Below, in pieces: positions 56,421 through 64,000 of a stretch of DNA of 64,000 bases. The stretch spans positions 1,199,501 through 1,263,500 of the forward strand of contig NC_015964.1 in the NCBI RefSeq assembly GCF_000210895.1, read 5' to 3'. Each line of letters opens with the position of its first letter. Position 1 is the first letter of the stretch. Source of the DNA: Haemophilus parainfluenzae T3T1. Its GTDB lineage: Bacteria; Pseudomonadota; Gammaproteobacteria; Enterobacterales; Pasteurellaceae. The position numbers and the translations under genes are program-made. The notes beneath the pieces were generated by a model, which made no database searches, was not told where the DNA came from, and saw only the letters and a list, made by a program, of their open reading frames with translations.

Positions 56421-56449
56421 TGTAAGAAATAGGTTCTCATTCGTCTAAT
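56421..56449 (+). promoter_or_regulatory. Candidate ECF promoter of the Met-rich peptide gene
   Basis: TGTAAG (56421-56426), a 15-base spacer and CGTCTAAT (56442-56449) form an ECF-style promoter. The same elements, TGTAAG-N16-CGACTAAT, occur upstream of hvfD on the minus strand. The start of the gene is about 65 bp downstream. Confidence 0.6.
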
Positions 56450-56513
56450 GATAATGAAAGGAAAAGACCTTTCTAGATCACGCTAATTATTCACAAATTA
56501 AGGAAGATTCAAA

Positions 56514-56705
56514 ATGAAAAATATTACTGTAAAAACAACCTTTACTGCTATTGCTGCACTTTTCTTTGCAACCAGTCTTTATGCGATAGATATGAAATCC
56601 AATGAGATGTCAATGACAAAAGCTCCCATGCCTATGACCAAAGAGTCGATGCCGATGCAAAATGATAAAATGGCGGTATTATGTAGCAGTTGCACAAAGG
56701 TTTAA
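56514..56705 (+). CDS. Met-rich secreted peptide (63 aa)
   Basis: A signal peptide (cleavage after SLYA, about residue 24) leaves a mature peptide of 39 residues with eight methionines in MxM/PMPM patterns and a C-terminal CSSC. Such Met and Cys spacing is typical of periplasmic copper (Cu+) binding. TAAGGAAG precedes the start. It is divergent from the ECF sigma factor and shares its promoter motif with the hvf operon. Its end is 48 bp from an IS3 remnant, so a longer ancestral protein cannot be excluded. Metal binding is inference. Confidence 0.7.
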   Translation: MKNITVKTTFTAIAALFFATSLYAIDMKSNEMSMTKAPMPMTKESMPMQNDKMAVLCSSCTKV

Positions 56706-56753
56706 CCGATTGAAAACCTTAAAATTACTATTGAAATTTTAACTCAATAGGGA

Positions 56754-57686
<933 letters not shown>

Positions 57687-57697
<11 letters not shown>

Positions 57698-58607
57698 AGG
57701 ATATTACCTCTTTTTGAGCATATTTTTGCTGTAGTTGTGCAATATGTTCAACTTCAGCATAAAGTTCTGCAAATGGAGGGAAATTGAAATCACGCTCTAA
57801 TAATGTTGGCGGAATGACAGGTAGTCGTTGATAGGCATATTCTAATAAATCCCACACAGTACCTTTTACTGCCTCACCGTGCGTATCAATTAATAACTCT
57901 GGTAAATAGCGATATGCCCCTTTTATTTTATTAAATGATTCCCCTTCTAAATCCTCCACAACTTGTGCCGCAGAATGTTCTTCGTCGTGTCCTGCAATAT
58001 GAATGTAATTGACACGTTTCACATCTACTTGATCTAAAAAAACATAAGGATCAAGTAAACCGTGATTGATGCCATTTACATAAATATTATTCACATCTAA
58101 ATGAATACTACAATCCGCTTCTTGTGCAATAGCATTTAAAAATTCTACTTCATTCATTGTGCTGGTGGGAGAGTGTAAATAATAAGAGGTGTTTTCTAAT
58201 GAAATTTGCAATCCTAAAAAATCTTGCACATAGCGGATTCTCTGTGCTACGTGTTTTACAGCTTCTTCAGTAAATGGCATAGGTAATAAATCATATAAAT
58301 GCCCTTCACATTCACAATAACTCAAATGTTCAGAAAAAAATGTCGAATTATATTGAGTCATTAATGCTTTAGTATTTTTTAATAACTCGCGATCAAGTGG
58401 TGCTTGCCCGCCTAATGAAAGTGATAGTCCGTGTACCGCAAGTGGATATCTTTCAGCGGCTTGATCAAATTTATAACGAGCAGCTCCTCCCATTTTTACC
58501 CAATTTTCTGGAGCAACTTCCATAAACTGAATCGCATTATTTGATGATAAATTCAAAAAATCATCTGCTAAATCTCGACGATACCCTAATCCTGCACCTT
58601 GTAACAT
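57687..58607 (-). CDS. hvfB: HvfB/BufB multi-iron oxidase (DUF692, MbnB family)
   Basis: The 306-residue DUF692 TIM-barrel enzyme carries metal ligands visible in [35 protein letters not shown] and IDTHGEAV. Members of this family use a multinuclear iron centre to oxidise cysteines of a precursor peptide into copper-binding oxazolone-thioamide pairs. In H. influenzae the homologue is known as HvfB. AAAGGAG precedes the start. A hairpin lies between it and hvfA. The substrate should be HvfA, encoded directly upstream. Confidence 0.93.
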
Positions 58608-58629
58608 AATTATTTACTCCTTTTAATAC

Positions 58630-58657
58630 AACACTGGCGTAAATTTACACCAGTGTT
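58630..58657 (-). promoter_or_regulatory. Hairpin between hvfA and hvfB
   Basis: AACACTGG and CCAGTGTT enclose the palindrome GTAAATTTAC, giving a 28-nt near-perfect palindrome with one mismatch. It lacks a U-run on the minus strand. It lies between the peptide gene and the ribosome site of hvfB and could slow transcription or protect the hvfA message, giving more precursor than enzyme. Confidence 0.65.
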
Positions 58658-58684
58658 ATGTATGGCATCTAGATTTAAATACGA

Positions 58685-58972
58685 TTATTTAGAGCCACAT
58701 TTACCTTCACCACATTTACCTTCTGCAGCTTTTGGTTTGCTCGCACCACATTTACCTTCACCACATTTACCTTCTGCGGCTTTCGTTTCGTTTGCACCAC
58801 ATTTGCCTTCTCCGCATTTACCTTCTGCAGCTTTTGTTTTCACACATTTATCACCTACACAAGGTGTTGCAGCTTTATCTGTACTGCTTGATTTTGGCTC
58901 AGCGTGTGCAACAGTAGCTACTGTCATCGTTAATGCTCCTGCTAATGCGGCTAAAGTGGATAATTTTTTCAT
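58685..58972 (-). CDS. hvfA: HvfA/bufferin-type precursor peptide
   Basis: The 95-residue precursor has a signal peptide (cleavage after VAHA, residue 24), a spacer with CVGDKC, and three tandem units of about 17 residues, each with the core AAEGKCGEGKCG (residues 46-95). EGKCGEGKCG is the known modification motif of the copper-binding oxazolin/bufferin family, so up to six core cysteines could be converted. The product is exported to the periplasm and binds Cu. AGGAG precedes the start. hvfD lies upstream and hvfB downstream. Confidence 0.93.
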   Translation of the reverse strand: MKKLSTLAALAGALTMTVATVAHAEPKSSSTDKAATPCVGDKCVKTKAAEGKCGEGKCGANETKAAEGKCGEGKCGASKPKAAEGKCGEGKCGSK

Positions 58973-59006
58973 TTAAATCTCCTAGAATTTGATATTGAAT
59001 ATATAG

Positions 59007-59462
59007 TTAGAGGAATTTCAACCAGCTTTTAGTTGGATAAACCTTCTTAATAAGCGTGTCTAAAGAGAGTTTCCCTGCTCCCTGCGTAATTAAGATTAAT
59101 AAAGTTACCACATAAATTAAGGGTAATTTATAACCATTATCACAAACGTTATAACCTGAATCGGCGTGAATGCTATACCACGCGACAGAGATTAAAATCG
59201 TTAAACTTAATGCACTAAAACGTGTTAGCACCCCAAATATCAGCAAGAATGGGAAAATTAATTCAGATCCCATTGCAACGTGCCAATTAATATCGGCTGG
59301 AATAAGATTAAATGGAAAAGGAAAACGATCTTGTATTTCAGTAAACCAATTTTGACCATTCCATTTTTCTAACCCTGCCTCTAAAAATTCCCACGCAAGA
59401 AAAAAGCGTAGAATCAATAAACTCACGCCGCTGCTGATACCTTGCATCTTACAATCTTTCAT
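59007..59462 (-). CDS. hvfD: DoxX family membrane protein HvfD
   Basis: The 151-residue membrane protein has four hydrophobic helices, with the DoxX signatures LRFFLAWEFLEAGLEKWNG and FPFPFNLIPADINWHVAMGSELIFPFLLI. It is the first gene of the hvfDABC unit and a standard partner in oxazolin/bufferin loci, where its role is unproven (membrane redox or export). AGAGG precedes the start. Confidence 0.9.
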   Translation of the reverse strand: MKDCKMQGISSGVSLLILRFFLAWEFLEAGLEKWNGQNWFTEIQDRFPFPFNLIPADINWHVAMGSELIFPFLLIFGVLTRFSALSLTILISVAWYSIHADSGYNVCDNGYKLPLIYVVTLLILITQGAGKLSLDTLIKKVYPTKSWLKFL

Positions 59463-59537
59463 TTTTTCCTCTGATTGATTACCTATTTTATGAAACTATT
59501 TAGTTCATTATGGTAGGAAATGCTTCCTAGTTATTCT

Positions 59538-59567
59538 ATTAGTCGGAGATAAGCTTTTTTTCTTACA
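59538..59567 (-). promoter_or_regulatory. Candidate ECF promoter of the hvf operon
   Basis: On the minus strand TGTAAG (59567-59562), a 16-base spacer and CGACTAAT (59545-59538) lie 75 bp before hvfD. They match the elements before the Met-rich peptide gene at 56421. Confidence 0.6.
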
Positions 59568-59620
59568 CTTTTTTTCAAAAATTGAAAATATTATTTTTTG
59601 TAAAAATGCAGATAACATTA

Positions 59621-59660
59621 AGGGCAAAGATTCTAATAATCTTCGCCCTTTTATCTTTTA
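59621..59660 (+). terminator. Plus-strand terminator without an upstream gene
   Basis: GGGCAAAGATT-ctaat-AATCTTCGCCC followed by TTTTATCTTTT (one mismatch in the stem). No plus-strand gene precedes it; it is probably left from a gene removed by the IS event. Confidence 0.7.
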
Positions 59661-59668
59661 CTGATTAA

Positions 59669-59938
<270 letters not shown>

Positions 59939-59988
59939 CTACACCTTGAGTTTGAAAAAATGGAAAATTGATGTGAAAAATTGCGAGG

Positions 59989-61368
59989 TTATTGTTTACG
60001 CCACGTCGTGCCGTTAGGGCCGTCTTCTAACACAATTCCCATTGCAGTGAGTTCATTACGAGCCGCATCTGCAGCAGCCCAATCTTTAGCAGCACGCGCT
60101 TCGTTTCGTTGTTTGATAAGCGCTTCAATTTTTGCGACTTCATCATCGTCAGAACCAGCTTGTAAGAATTTTTCTGGATCTTGTTGAAGTAAACCTAAGA
60201 TACCCGCTAATTCACGTAAACGAGCAGCAAGACCATTGGCTTTTTCTGCATCTTCAGTTTTCAATTTATTGATTTCACGCGCCATTTCAAATAAGACAGA
60301 AAGGGCATTCGGTGTATTGAAATCATCATCCATTGCCTCACGGAAGGCTTCCACAAAATTTTCACCGCCCAAAGCAACCGCACTTTGATCGGTGCCACGT
60401 AAAGCGGTATACAAACGTTCTAATGCACCTTGTGCTAAATTCAGGTTTTCTTCACTATAATTGAGTTGGCTACGATAGTGTGCCGTTAGTAAGAAATAAC
60501 GCACCGCTTCTGCATTGTAGTGGTTTAATACATCACGAATAGTGAAGAAGTTGCCGAGGGATTTCGACATTTTTTCTTTATCTACCATGATCATGCCGGA
60601 ATGGATCCAATAATTCACATATTGGCCGCCATGAGCACAGCAAGATTGCGCAATTTCATTTTCGTGATGCGGGAACATTAAATCAGAACCGCCACCATGA
60701 ATATCAAAATGTTCGCCAAGTTGTTTGCAGTTCATTGCCGAACATTCAATGTGCCAACCTGGACGACCTGCGCCCCATGGTGATGGCCAGCTTGGTTCGT
60801 TTTCTTTTGACATTTTCCAAAGCACGAAATCCATTGGGTTTTTCTTGATTTCATTAATTTCAATACGTGCTCCAGCTTGTAATTGGTCGAGATCTTGGCG
60901 TGATAATTTGCCGTATTCCTTAAAGCTTTCTACATCAAACATCACGTCGCCATTGTCTGCAACATAAGCATGACCACGTGCAATCAGTTTTTCCACAATC
61001 TCAATAATTTCTGGAATATGATGCGTCGCACGAGGCTCAAAATCTGGACGTAGTACATTTAACGCATCAAAATCTTTATACATTTCTTGCACCATGCGAT
61101 CTACAAGTTGATCGCAGGTTTCTTTGTTTTCTAATGCACGTTTAATGATTTTATCATCCACATCCGTGATATTACGCACATAAGTTAAATCGTAACCTAA
61201 AGAACGTAAATAGCGGGCAATCACATCAAAACATACAAAGGTACGGCCATGGCCAATATGGCATAAATCGTAAACGGTCACGCCGCACACATACATACCC
61301 ACTTTTCCTTCATGGATAGGTTTGAATACTTCTTTTTCTCGAGTGAGGGTATTAAAGATCTTTAGCAT
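59989..61368 (-). CDS. cysS: Cysteinyl-tRNA synthetase
   Basis: This class I aminoacyl-tRNA synthetase of 459 residues has CHIGHGRTF (HIGH, residues 36-44) with zinc Cys28 in [28 protein letters not shown] and KMSKS near 266. I use the ATG at 61368, which gives the family length and N-terminus [13 protein letters not shown]; the open frame extends 33 codons upstream. It is divergent from ppiB, with uptake cores in the gap. Confidence 0.97.
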   Translation of the reverse strand: MLKIFNTLTREKEVFKPIHEGKVGMYVCGVTVYDLCHIGHGRTFVCFDVIARYLRSLGYDLTYVRNITDVDDKIIKRALENKETCDQLVDRMVQEMYKDFDALNVLRPDFEPRATHHIPEIIEIVEKLIARGHAYVADNGDVMFDVESFKEYGKLSRQDLDQLQAGARIEINEIKKNPMDFVLWKMSKENEPSWPSPWGAGRPGWHIECSAMNCKQLGEHFDIHGGGSDLMFPHHENEIAQSCCAHGGQYVNYWIHSGMIMVDKEKMSKSLGNFFTIRDVLNHYNAEAVRYFLLTAHYRSQLNYSEENLNLAQGALERLYTALRGTDQSAVALGGENFVEAFREAMDDDFNTPNALSVLFEMAREINKLKTEDAEKANGLAARLRELAGILGLLQQDPEKFLQAGSDDDEVAKIEALIKQRNEARAAKDWAAADAARNELTAMGIVLEDGPNGTTWRKQ

Positions 61369-61479
61369 ATTTTTTCTCTTAGAACTGGTTGGAAAACGAC
61401 CGCACTTTTTCTGCTCATTGTGGCACTTTCTCGCCATTTGTGGAATAATGAATGCCTTAATTTTCAAGAGGAAAACAAC

Positions 61480-61989
61480 ATGGTTACATTACACACAAAT
61501 TTTGGCGATATTAAAATTAAACTTGATTTTGATAAAGCGCCAATCACTGCAGAAAACTTTTTAAATTATTGTAAAAACGGTTTCTATAATAACACAATTT
61601 TCCATCGTGTTATTGATGGATTTATGATCCAAGGCGGTGGTATGGAAAGCGGAATGCGTGAAAAAGCAACAAACGCACCGATCCAAAATGAAGCTAACAA
61701 TCGTTTAAGTAACAAACGTGGCACAATCGCCATGGCGCGTACCTCTGATCCACATTCTGCAACGGCACAATTCTTCATTAACGTGGCAGATAATGACTTC
61801 TTAAACTACCGTTCAAAAGAGATGTTTGGCCGTGAAGTTGTGCAAGAATGGGGATATGCCGTATTCGGTGAAGTGGTTGAAGGCATGGATGTGGTTGATA
61901 AAATCAAAAAAGTAAAAACCGGTAATAAAGGTTTCCACCAAGATGTTCCAACAGAAGATGTCGTGATTACATCGGTGTCTGTAGAATAA
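61480..61989 (+). CDS. ppiB: Peptidyl-prolyl cis-trans isomerase B (cyclophilin)
   Basis: This cytoplasmic cyclophilin of 169 residues carries [29 protein letters not shown] and [16 protein letters not shown]. It has no signal peptide, as expected for PpiB rather than PpiA. GAGGAAAAC precedes the ATG at 61480; the frame further upstream has no ribosome site. Confidence 0.96.
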   Translation: MVTLHTNFGDIKIKLDFDKAPITAENFLNYCKNGFYNNTIFHRVIDGFMIQGGGMESGMREKATNAPIQNEANNRLSNKRGTIAMARTSDPHSATAQFFINVADNDFLNYRSKEMFGREVVQEWGYAVFGEVVEGMDVVDKIKKVKTGNKGFHQDVPTEDVVITSVSVE

Positions 61990-62047
61990 TTAATTCGGTG
62001 TGTGGATGCGTAATCTACACACTTTTTTTCTTAAGTGAAATAACGCA

Positions 62048-62836
62048 ATGCCTTTCTTCGATACTCATACCCACCTCGATTATCTTCATCATGACACGGG
62101 AGAGCCATTAGCTCAGCTGGTGGATAATGCTAAGCAAGTTGATGTGCAAAAAATCTTGATTGTGGCGGTAAAAGAGCCGGATTTTAAAACGATCCAAAAT
62201 ATGACCGCACTTTTCCCTGAGCATCTTTATTGTGGGCTTGGGTTGCATCCTCTTTATATCAAAGAGCATCAAGAGCATGATTTAGAGATATTGGATGCGG
62301 CATTATCTGTTCGTAATCAAAATTGTACAGCCGTAGCAGAAATTGGCTTAGAATGTGCAATTCCTGATTTATTGACTGATGAATTATGGCAAAAGCAACA
62401 GCACTTTTTAGAAAGTCAGCTTTATTTAGCGAAGAAATACAATCTGTCGGTCAATTTACATAGTCGGAAATCCCACGAGCAATTATTCCGTTTTTTGAAA
62501 CAGGCTAATTTGACAAAATGTGGCGTGGTGCATGGTTTTTCTGGAAGTTATGATCAAGCAAAACGATTTGTGGATTTAGGCTATAAAATTGGCGTAGGTG
62601 GTACCATCACTTATGAACGTGCGAATAAAACGCGCCAAGCAATTGCGAAGTTACCATTAGAGGCATTGGTATTAGAAACGGATACACCAGATATGCCGGT
62701 GTTTGGCTTTCAAGGACAACCTAATCGACCAGAGCGGATAGTTCACACCTTTGAGGCGTTATGCCGTTTAAGAAGTGAAAATGCTGAAGTGATTAAAGAA
62801 ACGGCTTGGCAGAATAGCTTAACCTTATTCGGTTAA
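62048..62836 (+). CDS. TatD family metal-dependent hydrolase/DNase
   Basis: The 262-residue TIM-barrel hydrolase has DTHTHLDYL (metal His pair, residues 5-13), AEIGLECA, LHSRKSHEQ, VHGFSGSYDQ and ETDTPDMP. It belongs to the TatD/YjjV group of 3'-5' DNases and related hydrolases. Its end overlaps the convergent nrdG by 4 bp. Confidence 0.93.
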   Translation: MPFFDTHTHLDYLHHDTGEPLAQLVDNAKQVDVQKILIVAVKEPDFKTIQNMTALFPEHLYCGLGLHPLYIKEHQEHDLEILDAALSVRNQNCTAVAEIGLECAIPDLLTDELWQKQQHFLESQLYLAKKYNLSVNLHSRKSHEQLFRFLKQANLTKCGVVHGFSGSYDQAKRFVDLGYKIGVGGTITYERANKTRQAIAKLPLEALVLETDTPDMPVFGFQGQPNRPERIVHTFEALCRLRSENAEVIKETAWQNSLTLFG

Positions 62837-63300
62837 ACCTTAAAACGATAAATCACTTGATTGGCTGAACCACGCCAAACCAAGCTTGGGTCAGCCTGTT
62901 CTTGTATAAATTTTCCATCAATAAGCACATCAATATAAGGCAACATTTGACGTTGATAATCATCAAGTTCATCCAGTTTATAACCCGTCCACACCCAAAT
63001 ATCCTTATCAGGGCATTCTTTTTTTACACGCTGTACAAAAGGAAGTAAGGCTTCAACATTACGAGGATGCATCGGATCTCCACCTGAAAGCGTGAGCCCT
63101 TGACGTTTAATGCGCGTATCTTTTAAATCATTGATGATCTGTTGTTCCATCGCTTCATCGAATAATACGCCATTATCAAAAGACCAGCTCTTTTGATTGT
63201 AACAACCACGGCAACCATGCGTACAGCCGCTCACGAAAAGGGTGCAACGGGTGCCTTCGCCATTTACAACATCTGTCGGGTAGTATTGGAGATAGTTCAT
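62833..63300 (-). CDS. nrdG: Anaerobic ribonucleotide reductase activase
   Basis: This radical-SAM activase of 155 residues has the cluster motif CTHGCRGC (Cys26, Cys30, Cys33), GGDPMHPRN and WVWTGYKLDEL. It makes the glycyl radical on NrdD for deoxynucleotide synthesis without oxygen. nrdD is not in this window. The SRP RNA gene lies 120 bp upstream, divergent. Confidence 0.96.
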   Translation of the reverse strand: MNYLQYYPTDVVNGEGTRCTLFVSGCTHGCRGCYNQKSWSFDNGVLFDEAMEQQIINDLKDTRIKRQGLTLSGGDPMHPRNVEALLPFVQRVKKECPDKDIWVWTGYKLDELDDYQRQMLPYIDVLIDGKFIQEQADPSLVWRGSANQVIYRFKV

Positions 63301-63418
63301 GGTTTTGCCTTAAAAGTGCGGTTGATTTTCTCGTCAAATTCACCGAATTGATAAATTAACCTTTGCAATACAGGGCCAATTCTTGCATAATAGCCCACCT
63401 AATCGCATTGCGATATCA

Positions 63419-63534
63419 ATGGAAATCTTCTCGGTCTCTCGCAACGGTGTCCGGTTTACTCGGTCAGGTTCGGAAGAAAGCAGCCAAAGTCGGAATTTCT
63501 GTGTGCCGAGAATCAGCTGGGAAGATTTCCACCC
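63419..63534 (+). ncRNA. ffs: Signal recognition particle RNA (4.5S)
   Basis: Terminal arms GGAAATCTTC (63421) and GAAGATTTCC (63521-63530) close a long hairpin. Its distal part carries the conserved SRP elements GGTCAGGTTCGG and GGAAGAAAGCAGCC (Ffh-binding symmetric loop). Length about 110 nt matches bacterial small SRP RNA. Confidence 0.94.
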
Positions 63535-63552
63535 AACTTATCCTTTCTTATT

Positions 63553-64000
63553 TTACACTCGCTCAACTAATTGTTTGAAGAACCCTTTTTCTAATTGCAA
63601 TAATTCTGCGTAAGTGCCTTTTTCAATTAGCTTCGCTTCATCAATCACACAAAGTTCATCAAATTGCTCAATCGCCGTTAAGCGGTGAGTCACCATAATT
63701 AAGGTTTTATTTTCAGCATGGGCAAGAATTAAACGCAGAATTTGGCGTTCAGTTTCGCGGTCTAAACCTTCGGTTGGCTCATCTAATAATAAAATTGGCG
63801 CATCATTAAGCAAAATACGTGCTAAGCCTAAACGACGTTGTTCTCCACCAGATAGTGGACGGCCGCCATCGCCTAGCCAAATATCTAGGCCTTGTTCTTG
63901 TTCCAACAATTTTCCTAAACCAACCTGATTTAACACCTCGATCATTTTTTCATCTGAAATATTGACCGCACTTGCGAATTGCAGATTTTGACGAAGCGTA
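63553..64000 (-). CDS. cydC: Thiol reductant ABC exporter CydC, C-terminal part
   Basis: The reading frame is open to the window edge (…[18 protein letters not shown]), so this is the C-terminal 148 residues of a longer protein. It has ABC signature [12 protein letters not shown], Walker [13 protein letters not shown] and H-loop VTHRLTAI. CydCD exports cysteine/glutathione needed for cytochrome bd assembly. The protein's membrane domain lies beyond 64000. Confidence 0.9.
   Translation of the reverse strand, partial: TLRQNLQFASAVNISDEKMIEVLNQVGLGKLLEQEQGLDIWLGDGGRPLSGGEQRRLGLARILLNDAPILLLDEPTEGLDRETERQILRLILAHAENKTLIMVTHRLTAIEQFDELCVIDEAKLIEKGTYAELLQLEKGFFKQLVERV

Overview
The window is Pasteurellaceae DNA, most probably Haemophilus. 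The Hin-type uptake signal core AAGTGCGGT / ACCGCACTT recurs throughout, singly and as inverted pairs that act as terminators. The gene blocks metB-trxA, ligase-gmhA-artPIQM and the mraZ-to-lpxC division/cell-wall cluster also match that genus. H. parainfluenzae is my best guess, from inference only.

Positions 1-13582 are one end of an integrative conjugative element (ICE) of the ICEHin1056/PFGI-1/SPI-7 type, lying against the 3' end of tRNA-Leu(UAA). Reading inward from the tRNA, all on the minus strand, are parA, dnaB-type helicase, parB, DUF2857, STY4528-type replication protein, TIGR03761, DUF3158, ssb, a lipoprotein, a small cargo patch, topoisomerase III and an AAA ATPase that runs off the window. 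The replication module holds the most unusual DNA here. There is a 36-bp-period array of five 17-nt hairpins whose stems differ but stay paired (7490-7688). A nested palindrome and four further 17-nt palindromes lie inside the STY4528 gene (8104-8320). The transfer genes and integrase are outside the window.

Positions 13580-20335 are core chromosome: tRNA-Leu, tRNA-Cys, tRNA-Gly, metB, trxA, an exported ATP-dependent DNA ligase, gmhA and the arginine transporter artPIQM. Positions 20374-31495 are an accessory block: a WYL regulator, a nucleotidase-like protein, two unrelated SIR2 proteins, an OGFr-like protein and an unknown partner, a RhuM-Fic protein, an operon FtsK-gamma-like/SIR2/PP2C phosphatase followed by a DUF262-HNH protein, and a double-AAA ATPase. 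Related GCGAC/GTCGC hairpins recur between these genes. Such domains are typical of conflict, NAD+ and protein-modification systems, but I cannot match the set to a described system.

Positions 31560-54574 are cstA with a CRP site, then the complete dcw cluster (mraZ, rsmH, ftsL, ftsI, murE, murF, mraY, murD, ftsW, murG, murC, ddl, ftsQ, ftsA, ftsZ, lpxC) with MraZ boxes upstream, a ushA-like nucleotidase and pheA.

Positions 54642-59908 contain a phnA-like gene, ytfJ, an ECF sigma factor with a small zinc-finger partner, a Met-rich secreted peptide, and the copper-binding RiPP operon hvfD-hvfA-hvfB-hvfC (oxazolin/bufferin type). Two 240-bp IS3 transposase remnants in direct orientation flank the RiPP operon. 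The promoters of the Met-rich peptide and the RiPP operon share an ECF-like motif, so the sigma factor probably controls both. The window ends with cysS, ppiB, a TatD-family hydrolase, nrdG, the SRP RNA and the 3' end of cydC.
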